Assembly: GCA_947495135.1 (NCBI GenBank)
Contig: CANLXN010000003.1
Coordinates: 124,001-188,000 of the forward strand
Source: an uncultured Flavobacteriaceae bacterium
GTDB lineage: Bacteria; Bacteroidota; Bacteroidia; Flavobacteriales; Flavobacteriaceae
Direction of reading: 5' to 3'
Length of the DNA: 64,000 nucleotides
Made by a program: the position numbers and the translations under genes. The notes under the pieces are model-generated. The model did not search any database. It saw nothing but the letters and a program-made list of their open reading frames with translations, and was not told the DNA's origin. Numbering within the stretch: the stretch's first letter is position 1; each line of letters begins with the position of its first letter. Positions 45,891 to 55,125 of the stretch are shown here, piece by piece.

Positions 45891-48470
45891 TTATCTGATG
45901 ATAAGTTTTGAAGTATGAGAATAGCTACCTCCATCGATCTTGATTACATACACACCTGTAGTAAGGCCAGTAGCATCAATAGATGTTTGGTTTCCAATTT
46001 CAATAGTTGTAGTATAAACTCTTCTACCATTCATGTCGAAGATAGATACTTCTGTTTCACCTAAGCTTACTGCAGAGTTGATGTTAATTACACCAGCAGA
46101 TGGATTAGGATAAATCTTAAAGTTCTTGTCGAAGTTGTTATCTTCTGAACCAAGATCACAGAAACTTGGAAGATCGTAAGCTTCTACTTGATCAGCTCTA
46201 CTAAATGCACTTCCTTGATCTGCACTAAATCCAATACCTCTACCAGCAAAAGCTTCCCAGATAAGACATCTGTTTACTCCACCGTTCGCCAATTCATCAG
46301 CTTCGATAATTGCATCACGACCGTCGATAAATCCTGGGCTACAAGGTTGTAACTTCATACCGTCCATTACTAATTGCATTGCAATATTGTTTCCACCAGT
46401 TCCAGTATAAAGATCTGAGTCGAATCCGTATTGATCAATCAACATCCACGTCATGTCCCAAAGAGCAGTTGCCCAAACAAAACCAATACCGTGTGGCTGA
46501 CTTACATTGTTATTAGTATCTGCATACGTATAATCGTTTACTGCGAAGTCTATACTATAAGGAGCCTCTCTAATTCCGTTTGGATTTCCTGAAGCGTAAG
46601 CCGCAAGACCTCTAACGTCCTCACCAGTATCACCAGCTTGCATAGTCATTATAAGACCTAAGTAATCACTCCATCCTTCACCCATTTGCTCAGCATTACC
46701 TAAACAGCTAGTGTTAACAGGACCTCCCGTAAGACGGTTAGATACACCGTGACCATATTCGTGAGCTACAATTTCGTTATCAAGATCTCCATCGATATCT
46801 GGAGTAACATTCTCACCAGAAATTGTTCCATTAACTGTTGCAACTAATAGTTCAGCGATAAGCGCCTCACCATCTACATCAGAAATCATGAAAAGTGGAA
46901 TAGTAACACCTGCACCATCAGCTCCAGGAGCCATCCCGATAGGGTCACCAGCTACATTATTTACCATAATTACTGCTACAGCACCTTCGTTTTGAGCAGC
47001 TAAGGACTTAAATCCAAATTCACATTCTCCACGACGAATTACGGCAATTTTACCAGCAAGGTCACCTCCATTAGTAATAGGGTCACATGCATCGTTAGGA
47101 TCTGTAGAAGTTCCAGAATCATCATCTTCAATTAACACAAGGTCTTCAGTAAGTGGTGGCACTGGAAGTGCTCCTCCAAATATAGCAGGTACACCAGAAT
47201 ATACTCCAGCTAAAGGACCGTTGTTAACCGTTAAGATATCTATAGGACCACTAGCAGAAGTCCAGTTAAACATTTGCATTCTTGGATTTGCTCCATCTGG
47301 AGGAGTCGCAAAGTTTGCATTGTTAGTTCCAGAACCGTCTTGACCATCTGCGTTCACAGAGTCACTACCGTTTCCAGGGTTTCCGTAGTTGTTTTCTTGG
47401 AAGTTTCCACTTTCTTCATCAAAACCATATTGGTAAGTGAAATCGTGTATAATATTGTTCCAGTAGAATAAGTTAGTAAGCGAAGCTTCTAAGTATGTTA
47501 CTGGCTGCATTGTAAGATCGTAAGGGAAATCAAAGTTTAGACCACTTCCTCCATCTGGAGAAGTACCTGTACCATTGTTTCCATCAAGATCGTCTTGAGC
47601 GTACACATTGTTACCTCTAGTGATAGTGAATTCTGCTCCTGCAGCACCATCCGTATCATGCCATCCAAATGGAGATGCAATTGCATCTGCTGGATCTCCA
47701 ACAAGCACATCTGCACCGTCTAATGGGCTGCTAAACGGAATAGGAAATACTCTATACTGAGTCCCACCTGCTTCATCAACAATCATAGAAGGACCAGCAC
47801 TGTTAAATAACTCGTTAGTTCCTCCAACAGCATGAGAGTGATCACCCTCACCGAAATCACAGCTTACTACGTAGTCATTCTTAGCCAATAACTGTCCGTT
47901 TTGAGCATCGATTCTTGCGTTGTAATAGTGACTTGCATCTAATAAGTAGATACTAACTTCCCAAGAAAGACGAATAGAATTGTCGTCCATTGGTTGGTAT
48001 ACTAAACGTACTGGGATATTGTTTAACGAAATGTTTCCGTTAGAAAACAAATAGTTGTTTCCTTCACTTTCCAAAAGCTCTAAAGCAGACGGAGAAGATA
48101 AACCTAATGCGTTTGCTGCCTTAGTAACGGCAGTTGTTGCATTAAGAGAAGGTGTAGTAGTGTTCACACGAGACTGAACGTCTGCCTCGAAAGAAGAACC
48201 CATATTTACTACAGCACCATTTTTGATAGCGAAACTTGATGTAGTATTAAAAATGTCGATACCGTTATGCTGTTGAGTAGCATACACCATATCTACCTTC
48301 ATACTTTTAGAAGTAGATTGAGAACCAATAGCAATGGTTTCAACATCTCCCTCTAACAAACCTAGTTGAGCGCGATTGTTAGATAAATGTGATTGGATTA
48401 CTTGGGAGTAATCTTGGGCACCCGCAACACTTACCAAAAGGAAAGCAAACAGGTAGAGTAATTTTTTCAT
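45891..48470 (-). CDS. secreted M36 (fungalysin-type) metallopeptidase with PA domain and T9SS C-terminal domain
   Basis: An approximately 859-residue secreted zinc protease. It has a signal peptide (about 1-18, ending VAGAQ) and an FTP-like propeptide (about 40-190). The catalytic domain has HEYGHGVSNRL (about 565; HExxH) and a downstream zinc-ligand Glu region, EQMGEGWSDYLGL. A protease-associated domain is inserted at about 430-545 (KIAVIRRGECEFGFK). The tail FKIYPNPSAGVININ...GVYVIKI...KLIIR is a type A sorting domain that targets the protein through T9SS. The ATG at 48476 is two codons upstream and equally possible. Confidence 0.94.
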   Translation of the reverse strand: MKKLLYLFAFLLVSVAGAQDYSQVIQSHLSNNRAQLGLLEGDVETIAIGSQSTSKSMKVDMVYATQQHNGIDIFNTTSSFAIKNGAVVNMGSSFEADVQSRVNTTTPSLNATTAVTKAANALGLSSPSALELLESEGNNYLFSNGNISLNNIPVRLVYQPMDDNSIRLSWEVSIYLLDASHYYNARIDAQNGQLLAKNDYVVSCDFGEGDHSHAVGGTNELFNSAGPSMIVDEAGGTQYRVFPIPFSSPLDGADVLVGDPADAIASPFGWHDTDGAAGAEFTITRGNNVYAQDDLDGNNGTGTSPDGGSGLNFDFPYDLTMQPVTYLEASLTNLFYWNNIIHDFTYQYGFDEESGNFQENNYGNPGNGSDSVNADGQDGSGTNNANFATPPDGANPRMQMFNWTSASGPIDILTVNNGPLAGVYSGVPAIFGGALPVPPLTEDLVLIEDDDSGTSTDPNDACDPITNGGDLAGKIAVIRRGECEFGFKSLAAQNEGAVAVIMVNNVAGDPIGMAPGADGAGVTIPLFMISDVDGEALIAELLVATVNGTISGENVTPDIDGDLDNEIVAHEYGHGVSNRLTGGPVNTSCLGNAEQMGEGWSDYLGLIMTMQAGDTGEDVRGLAAYASGNPNGIREAPYSIDFAVNDYTYADTNNNVSQPHGIGFVWATALWDMTWMLIDQYGFDSDLYTGTGGNNIAMQLVMDGMKLQPCSPGFIDGRDAIIEADELANGGVNRCLIWEAFAGRGIGFSADQGSAFSRADQVEAYDLPSFCDLGSEDNNFDKNFKIYPNPSAGVININSAVSLGETEVSIFDMNGRRVYTTTIEIGNQTSIDATGLTTGVYVIKIDGGSYSHTSKLIIR

Positions 48471-48736
48471 AGTCATAAAGTTTAAGAAAAATTAGTAATT
48501 AATTAATGGTCAATTTTTGATTTAATGTTATTAATTCGGTCAGGCCGATAAATATAATATCTTATTGACAAAAAAAGCGGCTAAATACTGTTAATTTTAA
48601 GGTTATGGTTAGATTTATATGAGATATTTATCAATAATCACATTGTTTTAATAGAAGTGCTTCAATTAAAGCAAGAGAACAGGGTGAAGTCTCGCAACCC
48701 GCTTTTAGTCATGGCTACATAAGCACCACCTAAATA
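48471..48736. other. intergenic region
   Basis: Upstream of the M36 gene and downstream of the dGTPase gene. On the minus strand TTG, 16 nt, TAATTTTT near 48490-48516 is a weak promoter candidate. Nothing else is recognised. Confidence 0.35.
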
Positions 48737-50068
48737 CTATAGATTTCCTTTTATCTTTTGAAATAGTTGTAACGCATTTCCATCGGTTAATCGGGATACA
48801 TAATTACAACATTCCATTAAATAGGAATAAACCGAAGTAGAATCTGCTAGGTTGCCATCAAAGCTTTTCAATAATAATTTATCATAATGACGGGCCTTTC
48901 CATTAAACATATTTTCAAAAGCAGTGGTGTATCCATCGAGTAATGTTGATAATATCTGATATCCAGCAATCTCTTTCTCCACAACTTCTGTACTCTGATA
49001 AACCTTCTCTACTGAAATTTTAATGATATCATTTATTTGCGCTTCATATTTACTTTTGTCGAGTAATGCTTCTGAAAATTTCCCACTCAAAATAGCGTCT
49101 TCATTTTTCAAAAATACTGACACAGCCTCATTAATAAGCGTACTTATTGCGAGCGATCTCAAATAAGCGAGACGATCCGAAGATTTTGTTAAGCCATTGT
49201 ATTTCTCTTTATTGATCGTATCCTTTACTAATTTTATGAGGTACTCTAATGCAAATTCCTCGTCAATAAGCCCGAGGTTAATTCCATCTTCAAAATCGAT
49301 AATTGTATAGCAAATGTCATCTGCCGCTTCCACTAAGAAGGTCAGTGGATGGCGCGCATATCGTTGGTTCTCATATTTCAGAAGACCAAGTTCTGCTGCA
49401 ACCTCTTCGAAAGAAGCAACATCACATTGAAAAATCCCATACTTCTTATCGGCTATATGCGCAGTGGGCTTCTTTGGGAGAGACTGTTTAGGATATTTCA
49501 TAAATGCCCCTAACGTAGCATAACTTAGTCTCAAACCACCAGTTACACCATTCTTGGATTCAGAAAGAATTTTAAATCCGTTAGCATTTCCTTCAAAGTC
49601 GATTAAATCCTGATACTCTTTATCACTCAAAGTTGCTTTAAATCGTTTCCCTTTTCCGTTGGAAAAATAATCCCCGATCGCCTTTTCTCCACTGTGTCCA
49701 AAAGGAGGATTTCCAATATCGTGTGCCAACGCTGCTGCAGCTACTATGGCGCCAAAATCGTTGAATTGATACCCGTGCGTTTCCTTAAGTTGTGGATGCC
49801 TTTCAAGAAGTGCCTTCCCTACAGCTCGTCCTAACGATCTTCCAACGACGGAAACTTCTAAACTATGAGTTAGCCGCGTATGAACAAATGATGTTTGCGA
49901 CAGTGGAATTACCTGAGTTTTGTCTTGCAAACTCCGAAAAGCTGAAGAAAAAATAATTCGATCATAATCCACCTCAAACCCCAATCTGGTCTCATCTTGT
50001 TCAATCCGAAGTCGTTTATTAATATCTCCCTGTCTTCTTAAGGAAAGAAGTTGCTCCCATTGCATCAT
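48737..50068 (-). CDS. dgt: deoxyguanosinetriphosphate triphosphohydrolase (HD-domain dNTPase)
   Basis: Hydrolyses dGTP (possibly other dNTPs) to the nucleoside and triphosphate, controlling dNTP pools. The 443-residue product from the ATG at 50068 has FRSLQDKTQVIPLSQTSFVHTRLTHSLEVS (HD His, about 60-75), HDIGNPPFGHSGE (His-Asp, about 122-134) and a helical C-terminal half. The longer reading from 50149 adds a 27-residue tail not typical of the family, so I use MMQWEQLLSLRRQGD as start. The symbol follows the family. High confidence. Confidence 0.9.
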   Translation of the reverse strand: MMQWEQLLSLRRQGDINKRLRIEQDETRLGFEVDYDRIIFSSAFRSLQDKTQVIPLSQTSFVHTRLTHSLEVSVVGRSLGRAVGKALLERHPQLKETHGYQFNDFGAIVAAAALAHDIGNPPFGHSGEKAIGDYFSNGKGKRFKATLSDKEYQDLIDFEGNANGFKILSESKNGVTGGLRLSYATLGAFMKYPKQSLPKKPTAHIADKKYGIFQCDVASFEEVAAELGLLKYENQRYARHPLTFLVEAADDICYTIIDFEDGINLGLIDEEFALEYLIKLVKDTINKEKYNGLTKSSDRLAYLRSLAISTLINEAVSVFLKNEDAILSGKFSEALLDKSKYEAQINDIIKISVEKVYQSTEVVEKEIAGYQILSTLLDGYTTAFENMFNGKARHYDKLLLKSFDGNLADSTSVYSYLMECCNYVSRLTDGNALQLFQKIKGNL

Positions 50069-50176
50069 AGTAAATAGAAAATTTGAACTGCAAGATACAA
50101 GTTTACACCTATCTAAACGTAGATAATTTAAATGTAAACTCCTTAACATTTTCGTAACCTATCAATCACGAATTGG

Positions 50177-50220
50177 TAACATCCCATTAACATGATCTTT
50201 ACAAAGGTATTTCATCTTTG
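50177..50220 (+). promoter_or_regulatory. 11-nt-spaced TAACAT direct repeats (Pho-box-like) and -7 element of the TonB receptor gene
   Basis: TAACATC 50177, TAACATG 50188, TTACAAA 50199 and the degenerate TTTCATC 50210 recur every 11 nt. The last runs straight into TTTG 50217-50220 (CATCTTTG, one mismatch to TAnnTTTG). No TTG -33 element is present; the repeats occupy its place, as expected for an activator-dependent promoter. The start codon is 23 nt downstream. Two other promoters in the window (58131, 59412) have the same phase. Confidence 0.65.
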
Positions 50221-50243
50221 CCCCGAGAAACTTAAATATTAAA

Positions 50244-53030
50244 ATGAAAAATTTATTATTACTATTATTACTCGTTACCAGCACCGCAGTCTTCGCACAA
50301 GGCACTGGATCTATCGTTGGAGCCCTTACCGACAAAGATTTTAACAACGAACCACTTGCTTTTGCCAATGTTATTATCAAAGGCACCAACACAGGAACTA
50401 CTTCAGATTTTGACGGTTTATACTCCTTAGAAAACTTGGAGGTTGGAATGTATACTATTCAATACAGCTTCGTAGGATATGAGACTGTTGAAATCCCTAA
50501 CATTAAAGTAGAAGCCAACAAAATTACTACCGTAAATGTTCCCATGGGAGCCAGTGCCGCTCAACTGGAACAAGTAGTAATAAAGACAACCACTAAAAGA
50601 GAAAGCGAAGTCGCTTTACTATTAGAACAAAAGAAGGCCACTACCATTAAACAGAGTATTGGTGCTGCAGAGCTTGCTCGAAAAGGCGTAGGCGATGCTG
50701 CAGGAGCAGTTACCAAGATCTCAGGAATTTCACGTCAAGAAGGTGGTAATAATGTATATGTCCGTGGATTGGGCGATCGTTATTTAAACACCACTTATAA
50801 TGGTCTTTCCCTCCCATCCAATGACATCGAAAAGAAGAATATGGACCTCAATCTATTTTCTTCCGATGTAATTCAAAATGTTGCGGTAAGCAAGGCGTAT
50901 GCGACCGATTTCTACGGAGATTTCGCAGCGGGTAATGTAAACATCACGGCAAAAGACTACGCCGGTAAAGGATTTATAGATATTGATCTGGGAAGCGGAT
51001 TTAACTCCCGTTCTATTGGAGAAGAGTTTGTAAAAAGTGAAGGAACAGGCAAATTTGGATTTTATAATAGGTACGACAACAATCCTTTTGCAGTGGTACT
51101 TTCTCATGGAGTTGACCCAGTAGATGCTGGATCACCAGTACGCTTTAACGGTAGCTTTGCAGGGGGAACTTCCATTCGATTTAACGACGATTCTAAATTA
51201 AGCTTCTTCGGAACTGCTTCTTTCGATAACAATTTCGAATACAGAGAAGGGCCGCAGGTAGACTTCACTACTATTGAGAAAAAACGGTTCGACGCCTCCG
51301 AAATCTACGAATACTCTACCACTACCACGGCAATGGCAAATATTATCTACAAAATAGATAGCGACCATAAGTTAAGTTACAATTCGCTCTTCATCAACAG
51401 TGGAAGCGATGAAGTTGGTTTCTTTGGAACAGATGGTCAAGGAACCAATAGAGATGCTATTTTAAATACAGACAAAGGATTCTACCAAATGAATGTTCAG
51501 TTTGATCAAGACATGATCTTTGTGAACCAACTACTAGGTAGCCACCAATTAGATGAGACCCTAGATTTCGATTGGGGCTTCGGTTATAATGTAGTAGACT
51601 CTCGCCAGCCAGATAGAAAGCGTATTAGCTTAGAGCGATTTGATTTAGCCTTGGACAACGATCCAACTACCAACCCATCCTTCTTTAATAATATCCCATT
51701 CGACAACCAACGCTACTTTCAGGATATTAAAGACAAGGAGATTAATGGAAGAATGAACATGGGAATTACTGCTTCTGAAAATCTCAAATTTAATGTTGGG
51801 TACAACGGAAGAACCAAAGAAAGAAACTTTGAAAATATTAGATACGGTTACGATTTCATCGAACCAAATACTCCCGCTTTAGATGTCACCAATTTTAACG
51901 ATGTATTCGACTTTAGAAACACTGGGACAGTTTATAACACATTCGTGTTTAACCCGCTAGACCCAGCCAACGGTTTAGGAAGTACCAACCTCCCCGGAAA
52001 TGCCGAAAATACATATGAAGGGAACTTAGGAGTACACGCCGGTTACTTAAACGCTGAAGTAAAATTGGATTCTACTTGGACTATTGTTCCAGGTGTTAGA
52101 TTGGAGTCGCTACAGCAAGATATTGTCTATGATGTAATTAACCTATTACCTACCGATCCTGGATTTAGAAGTGCAAGCGAAACATATGTATTACCAAGTT
52201 TAAATGTAAAATATGGATTAAATGAAGACCAAAATTTACGCTTTTCTTTCAGTAAAACCGTTTCCTTTCCAGAATTTAAAGAAGTTACTCCTTTTGTCTA
52301 TGAAGACGTTACCCAACGTGTTGGTGGTAATCCAGACCTTTTAAACGATCCTTCGTTCTCTGAAATCTACAATGTGGACTTAAAATATGAATGGTTCTTC
52401 GGAAAAAGTGAAATATTCTCTGCCGCTGCATTCGCCAAGCAAATCAACGATCCAATTAACAAGGTTATCGCAAATGACGCCACAGGTACCCAGCGTTTCT
52501 TTAGAACAGGAGAAAAAGCCGAAGTACTTGGAGCGGAATTGGAGGTTAGAAAGAACCTACTAGTAGATGAGGATGATCAAACAGAATTAAGCATTGGTTT
52601 CAATGCCACTTACATGTACACCAAACAAGACTTACGTAGCTCACAAGGCTTATTCTCTACCACTTTTGAAGAAGGTAGAAGTGAAGAAATTCAAGGAGCA
52701 TCTCCTTTTTTGATCAATGCAGACATTAGCTACAGCCCCACTTTTGGAAGTTACAAACCAGTTGCCAACATGGTATTTTCCTACTTCAGTGATCGCATCG
52801 ACGCTATTGGTGCAGGACAACTAGGAAACATCATTGAAAAAGGTGTCCCTACATTGGATTTGGTATGGAAGAATCAAATTGGTGAGCACTTTGAGATAAA
52901 TGCAAGCGCAAAAAATCTATTGGATCCAAGCATTGAACGAATTAGAGAAACTCCAGAATTGGGTGATATCATTATTTCAAGCTATCAACGAGGAATGAAC
53001 CTTGCTTTGCAACTAAAATATAAATTCTAA
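50244..53030 (+). CDS. TonB-dependent outer-membrane receptor with CarboxypepD_reg-like domain
   Basis: A 928-residue receptor: signal peptide (about 1-19, ending VFAQ), CarboxypepD_reg-like domain (about 22-105; IVGALTDKDFNNEPLAFANV) and a plug (about 120-240) with VYVRGLGDRYLNTTYNGL. A large barrel ends in QLKYKF. It is not of the SusC type: it lacks the SusC plug signature and is followed by a beta-helix lipoprotein, not SusD. Its promoter has the same 11-nt repeat array as the porin and PiT genes, so I infer a role in acquiring phosphate or phosphorylated compounds. The substrate is unproven. Confidence 0.9.
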   Translation: MKNLLLLLLLVTSTAVFAQGTGSIVGALTDKDFNNEPLAFANVIIKGTNTGTTSDFDGLYSLENLEVGMYTIQYSFVGYETVEIPNIKVEANKITTVNVPMGASAAQLEQVVIKTTTKRESEVALLLEQKKATTIKQSIGAAELARKGVGDAAGAVTKISGISRQEGGNNVYVRGLGDRYLNTTYNGLSLPSNDIEKKNMDLNLFSSDVIQNVAVSKAYATDFYGDFAAGNVNITAKDYAGKGFIDIDLGSGFNSRSIGEEFVKSEGTGKFGFYNRYDNNPFAVVLSHGVDPVDAGSPVRFNGSFAGGTSIRFNDDSKLSFFGTASFDNNFEYREGPQVDFTTIEKKRFDASEIYEYSTTTTAMANIIYKIDSDHKLSYNSLFINSGSDEVGFFGTDGQGTNRDAILNTDKGFYQMNVQFDQDMIFVNQLLGSHQLDETLDFDWGFGYNVVDSRQPDRKRISLERFDLALDNDPTTNPSFFNNIPFDNQRYFQDIKDKEINGRMNMGITASENLKFNVGYNGRTKERNFENIRYGYDFIEPNTPALDVTNFNDVFDFRNTGTVYNTFVFNPLDPANGLGSTNLPGNAENTYEGNLGVHAGYLNAEVKLDSTWTIVPGVRLESLQQDIVYDVINLLPTDPGFRSASETYVLPSLNVKYGLNEDQNLRFSFSKTVSFPEFKEVTPFVYEDVTQRVGGNPDLLNDPSFSEIYNVDLKYEWFFGKSEIFSAAAFAKQINDPINKVIANDATGTQRFFRTGEKAEVLGAELEVRKNLLVDEDDQTELSIGFNATYMYTKQDLRSSQGLFSTTFEEGRSEEIQGASPFLINADISYSPTFGSYKPVANMVFSYFSDRIDAIGAGQLGNIIEKGVPTLDLVWKNQIGEHFEINASAKNLLDPSIERIRETPELGDIIISSYQRGMNLALQLKYKF

Positions 53031-53188
53031 TAAATAGAAAATATAAGCGGTAACCGCGATTCGGAAATTTCAGAATAACCAAAAAACTAATATCAATCAA
53101 ATGAGCTTAGCCAGGATTTAAAACAAAACGTACTTAATAGCTAGGCACATTTATTTTATCAATTTAACAAACACTAAAAAAAAGAAAA

Positions 53189-54370
53189 ATGAACACAAAA
53201 GTTTTATTACTGAGCTTAGCTCTTACGGCAAGCATCTTTACTTCTTGTGAAAGTGACGATACGGCACCTATCATAATCGAAAATGAACAAGGCGGAGGCG
53301 GAGGTGGAGACACTCCAACAGACACCAATATTGGCGGACTCCAAAACACCGACTTAACACTAGCAGCGGCAACAGAATACACGCTTACCGAAGCTTTAAT
53401 CATGACTGAAGGAACCACTCTAACTATTCCAGCAGGGGTAGTAATTAGAGCAAATCAAGGGGCTGGTGTTTATATCGCCATTGCCCAAGGAGCCACTATT
53501 TTGGCAGAAGGAACTTCTACAAGCCCAATCGTTTTAACATCGAATGTCCCTACTCCTAGCGCTGGTGACTGGGGTGGACTTATTGTACTAGGGAAAGCGC
53601 CTATTAACTCGGTAGCAGGTGGTGATGCCACTTCCACTAGTGAGATTGGAGGATTACCTTATGGAGGAAGCGAAGTTTCAGATAATTCTGGAATCATTAA
53701 ATACGTCCGTGTTGAGTATTCAGGTGGAGCGGCAGACGCTTCTTCCGAAAACAATGGCTTCTCTTTTTATGGCGTAGGAAATGGTACTACGGTTGAATTT
53801 ATCCAAGCATTTGAAGGTAAAGACGACGGAATTGAATTCTTTGGTGGAACCGTAAACGCGAGTAACATTTCAGTGGTAGGAGCGCAAGACGATTCGGTTG
53901 ACTGGACTGAAGGTTTTACAGGTACCTTGACCGATGTTTACATCGAACACAGAGTACAACATGACAAGGGTATTGAAGCAGATGGTTTCAACTCGGACAT
54001 TGGAAATAACTCTAATCCAGTATTCTGGTCTAAGCCAACAGTAAACAACCTCACTATTATTGGAAGAGGTTCTGCTACAGAAAATGAAGCGGTTCGCCTT
54101 CGAGAAGGAACACAAGGTATTTTCACCAATGTTTCGATCCAAGGGTTTGAAGAAGCATTCGATCTTGATGGGAATACAGGCGAAAGTCCAACAGGGCAAG
54201 GCGTTATAGATGGTAATCTAACCGTAACAGATTACAATTTCTCAGACGTTCTTGTAAACATGAAGAACGATACAGAATTCACTTTCACAGAAGGTGATTT
54301 CCTTACTGGAAGCAACACCGCAACTGGTACGGATTACAGCAGTTGGAATACGGGTTGGACTCGTAACTAA
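53189..54370 (+). CDS. beta-helix surface lipoprotein paired with the TonB receptor
   Basis: A 393-residue lipoprotein: signal MNTKVLLLSLALTASIFTSC with lipobox FTSC, a low-complexity Glu/Gly/Thr linker (about 30-46), then repeated beta-strand units with polar turns (VYIAIAQGATILAEGT, GDWGGLIVLGKAP, IEFFGGTVNASNISVVG) typical of a right-handed parallel beta-helix. It follows the TonB receptor by 158 nt without a terminator, and a strong terminator lies after it, so they probably form one operon. By analogy with SusD it may capture ligand on the surface. The ligand and the catalytic potential are unknown. Confidence 0.82.
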   Translation: MNTKVLLLSLALTASIFTSCESDDTAPIIIENEQGGGGGGDTPTDTNIGGLQNTDLTLAAATEYTLTEALIMTEGTTLTIPAGVVIRANQGAGVYIAIAQGATILAEGTSTSPIVLTSNVPTPSAGDWGGLIVLGKAPINSVAGGDATSTSEIGGLPYGGSEVSDNSGIIKYVRVEYSGGAADASSENNGFSFYGVGNGTTVEFIQAFEGKDDGIEFFGGTVNASNISVVGAQDDSVDWTEGFTGTLTDVYIEHRVQHDKGIEADGFNSDIGNNSNPVFWSKPTVNNLTIIGRGSATENEAVRLREGTQGIFTNVSIQGFEEAFDLDGNTGESPTGQGVIDGNLTVTDYNFSDVLVNMKNDTEFTFTEGDFLTGSNTATGTDYSSWNTGWTRN

Positions 54371-54385
54371 CTTTTAGTTTCTCAC

Positions 54386-54420
54386 GAAAGGGCTCTCGTT
54401 TTGAGAGCCCTTTCATTTTT
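54386..54420 (+). terminator. terminator after the beta-helix lipoprotein gene
   Basis: GAAAGGGCTCTC / GAGAGCCCTTTC, 12-bp perfect stem with a 5-nt loop and T-rich tail. Confidence 0.88.
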
Positions 54421-54430
54421 TATAGCCACT

Positions 54431-54470
54431 AAAAAACCCGTTTCTAATATTAGAAACGGGTTTTCTTTTC
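54431..54470. terminator. bidirectional terminator before carbonic anhydrase
   Basis: AAAACCCGTTTCTAA / TTAGAAACGGGTTTT, long nearly perfect palindrome. T-runs on both sides; it ends the minus-strand SulP-carbonic anhydrase transcript. Confidence 0.85.
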
Positions 54471-54488
54471 TTCGGAAATTTTCACGCT

Positions 54489-55115
54489 TTAGTAGAAGAT
54501 AACTTCTCCGGTGCTTATGTTATACATTCCACCAACTATAGCAATTTCTCCTGCTTGTTCCATTTCATCTAAAACAGGACTCTCCTTACGAATACGATCC
54601 ATAGTCATTTCCACATTCTTTTTCGCTACTGCATTTACAAAATCTATGTTACCAGAATTTCTAAGTGATTCATCCACGGGTTCGGTTACAGCCTCTACCG
54701 CAGGCTCAATTTTATTAATTAAAGCCGTTAGATTACCTAATCTAGCATGATCGCAAGCTCCTTTAACCGCTCCACAAGCTGTATGTCCTAAAACCATGAC
54801 TAGTTTAGTTCCTGCCAACTTGCAGGCAAACTCCATACTTCCTAAAATATCTTGATTCACAAAATTACCAGCAATACGGACGCTAAAAATATCTCCAATA
54901 CCCTGATCAAATATCAATTCAGACGAAACTCGTGAATCTATACAACTCAATATAGTGGCAAAAGGAAATTGCCCCTTACTAGTATCCTGCATTTGTTCGA
55001 TCAAGTTCCTATCGGCCATATGGCGTTCCTGAAATCTGCGGTTTCCCTCCTTCAATTGCTCTATTGCAGATTGAGGTGTGATTGAAGCCTGGGTTTCTTT
55101 AGTATGTGCTTTCAT
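54489..55115 (-). CDS. beta-class carbonic anhydrase
   Basis: Interconverts CO2 and bicarbonate with zinc. The 208-residue product has the beta-class ligands in LSCIDSRVSSE (Cys and the Asp-Arg dyad, about 57-67) and GHTACGAVKGA (His and Cys, about 116-126). No signal peptide is seen, so it is cytoplasmic. It begins 11 nt after the SulP stop on the same strand, so bicarbonate uptake and interconversion are probably coupled. High confidence for the family. Confidence 0.95.
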   Translation of the reverse strand: MKAHTKETQASITPQSAIEQLKEGNRRFQERHMADRNLIEQMQDTSKGQFPFATILSCIDSRVSSELIFDQGIGDIFSVRIAGNFVNQDILGSMEFACKLAGTKLVMVLGHTACGAVKGACDHARLGNLTALINKIEPAVEAVTEPVDESLRNSGNIDFVNAVAKKNVEMTMDRIRKESPVLDEMEQAGEIAIVGGMYNISTGEVIFY

Positions 55116-55125
55116 AGTATCTATT

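Noticed and set aside
53041-53060. Palindrome GCGGTAACCGC after the TonB receptor gene as a terminator
   Set aside because: The loop would be a single base and no T-run follows; the next gene is probably co-transcribed.
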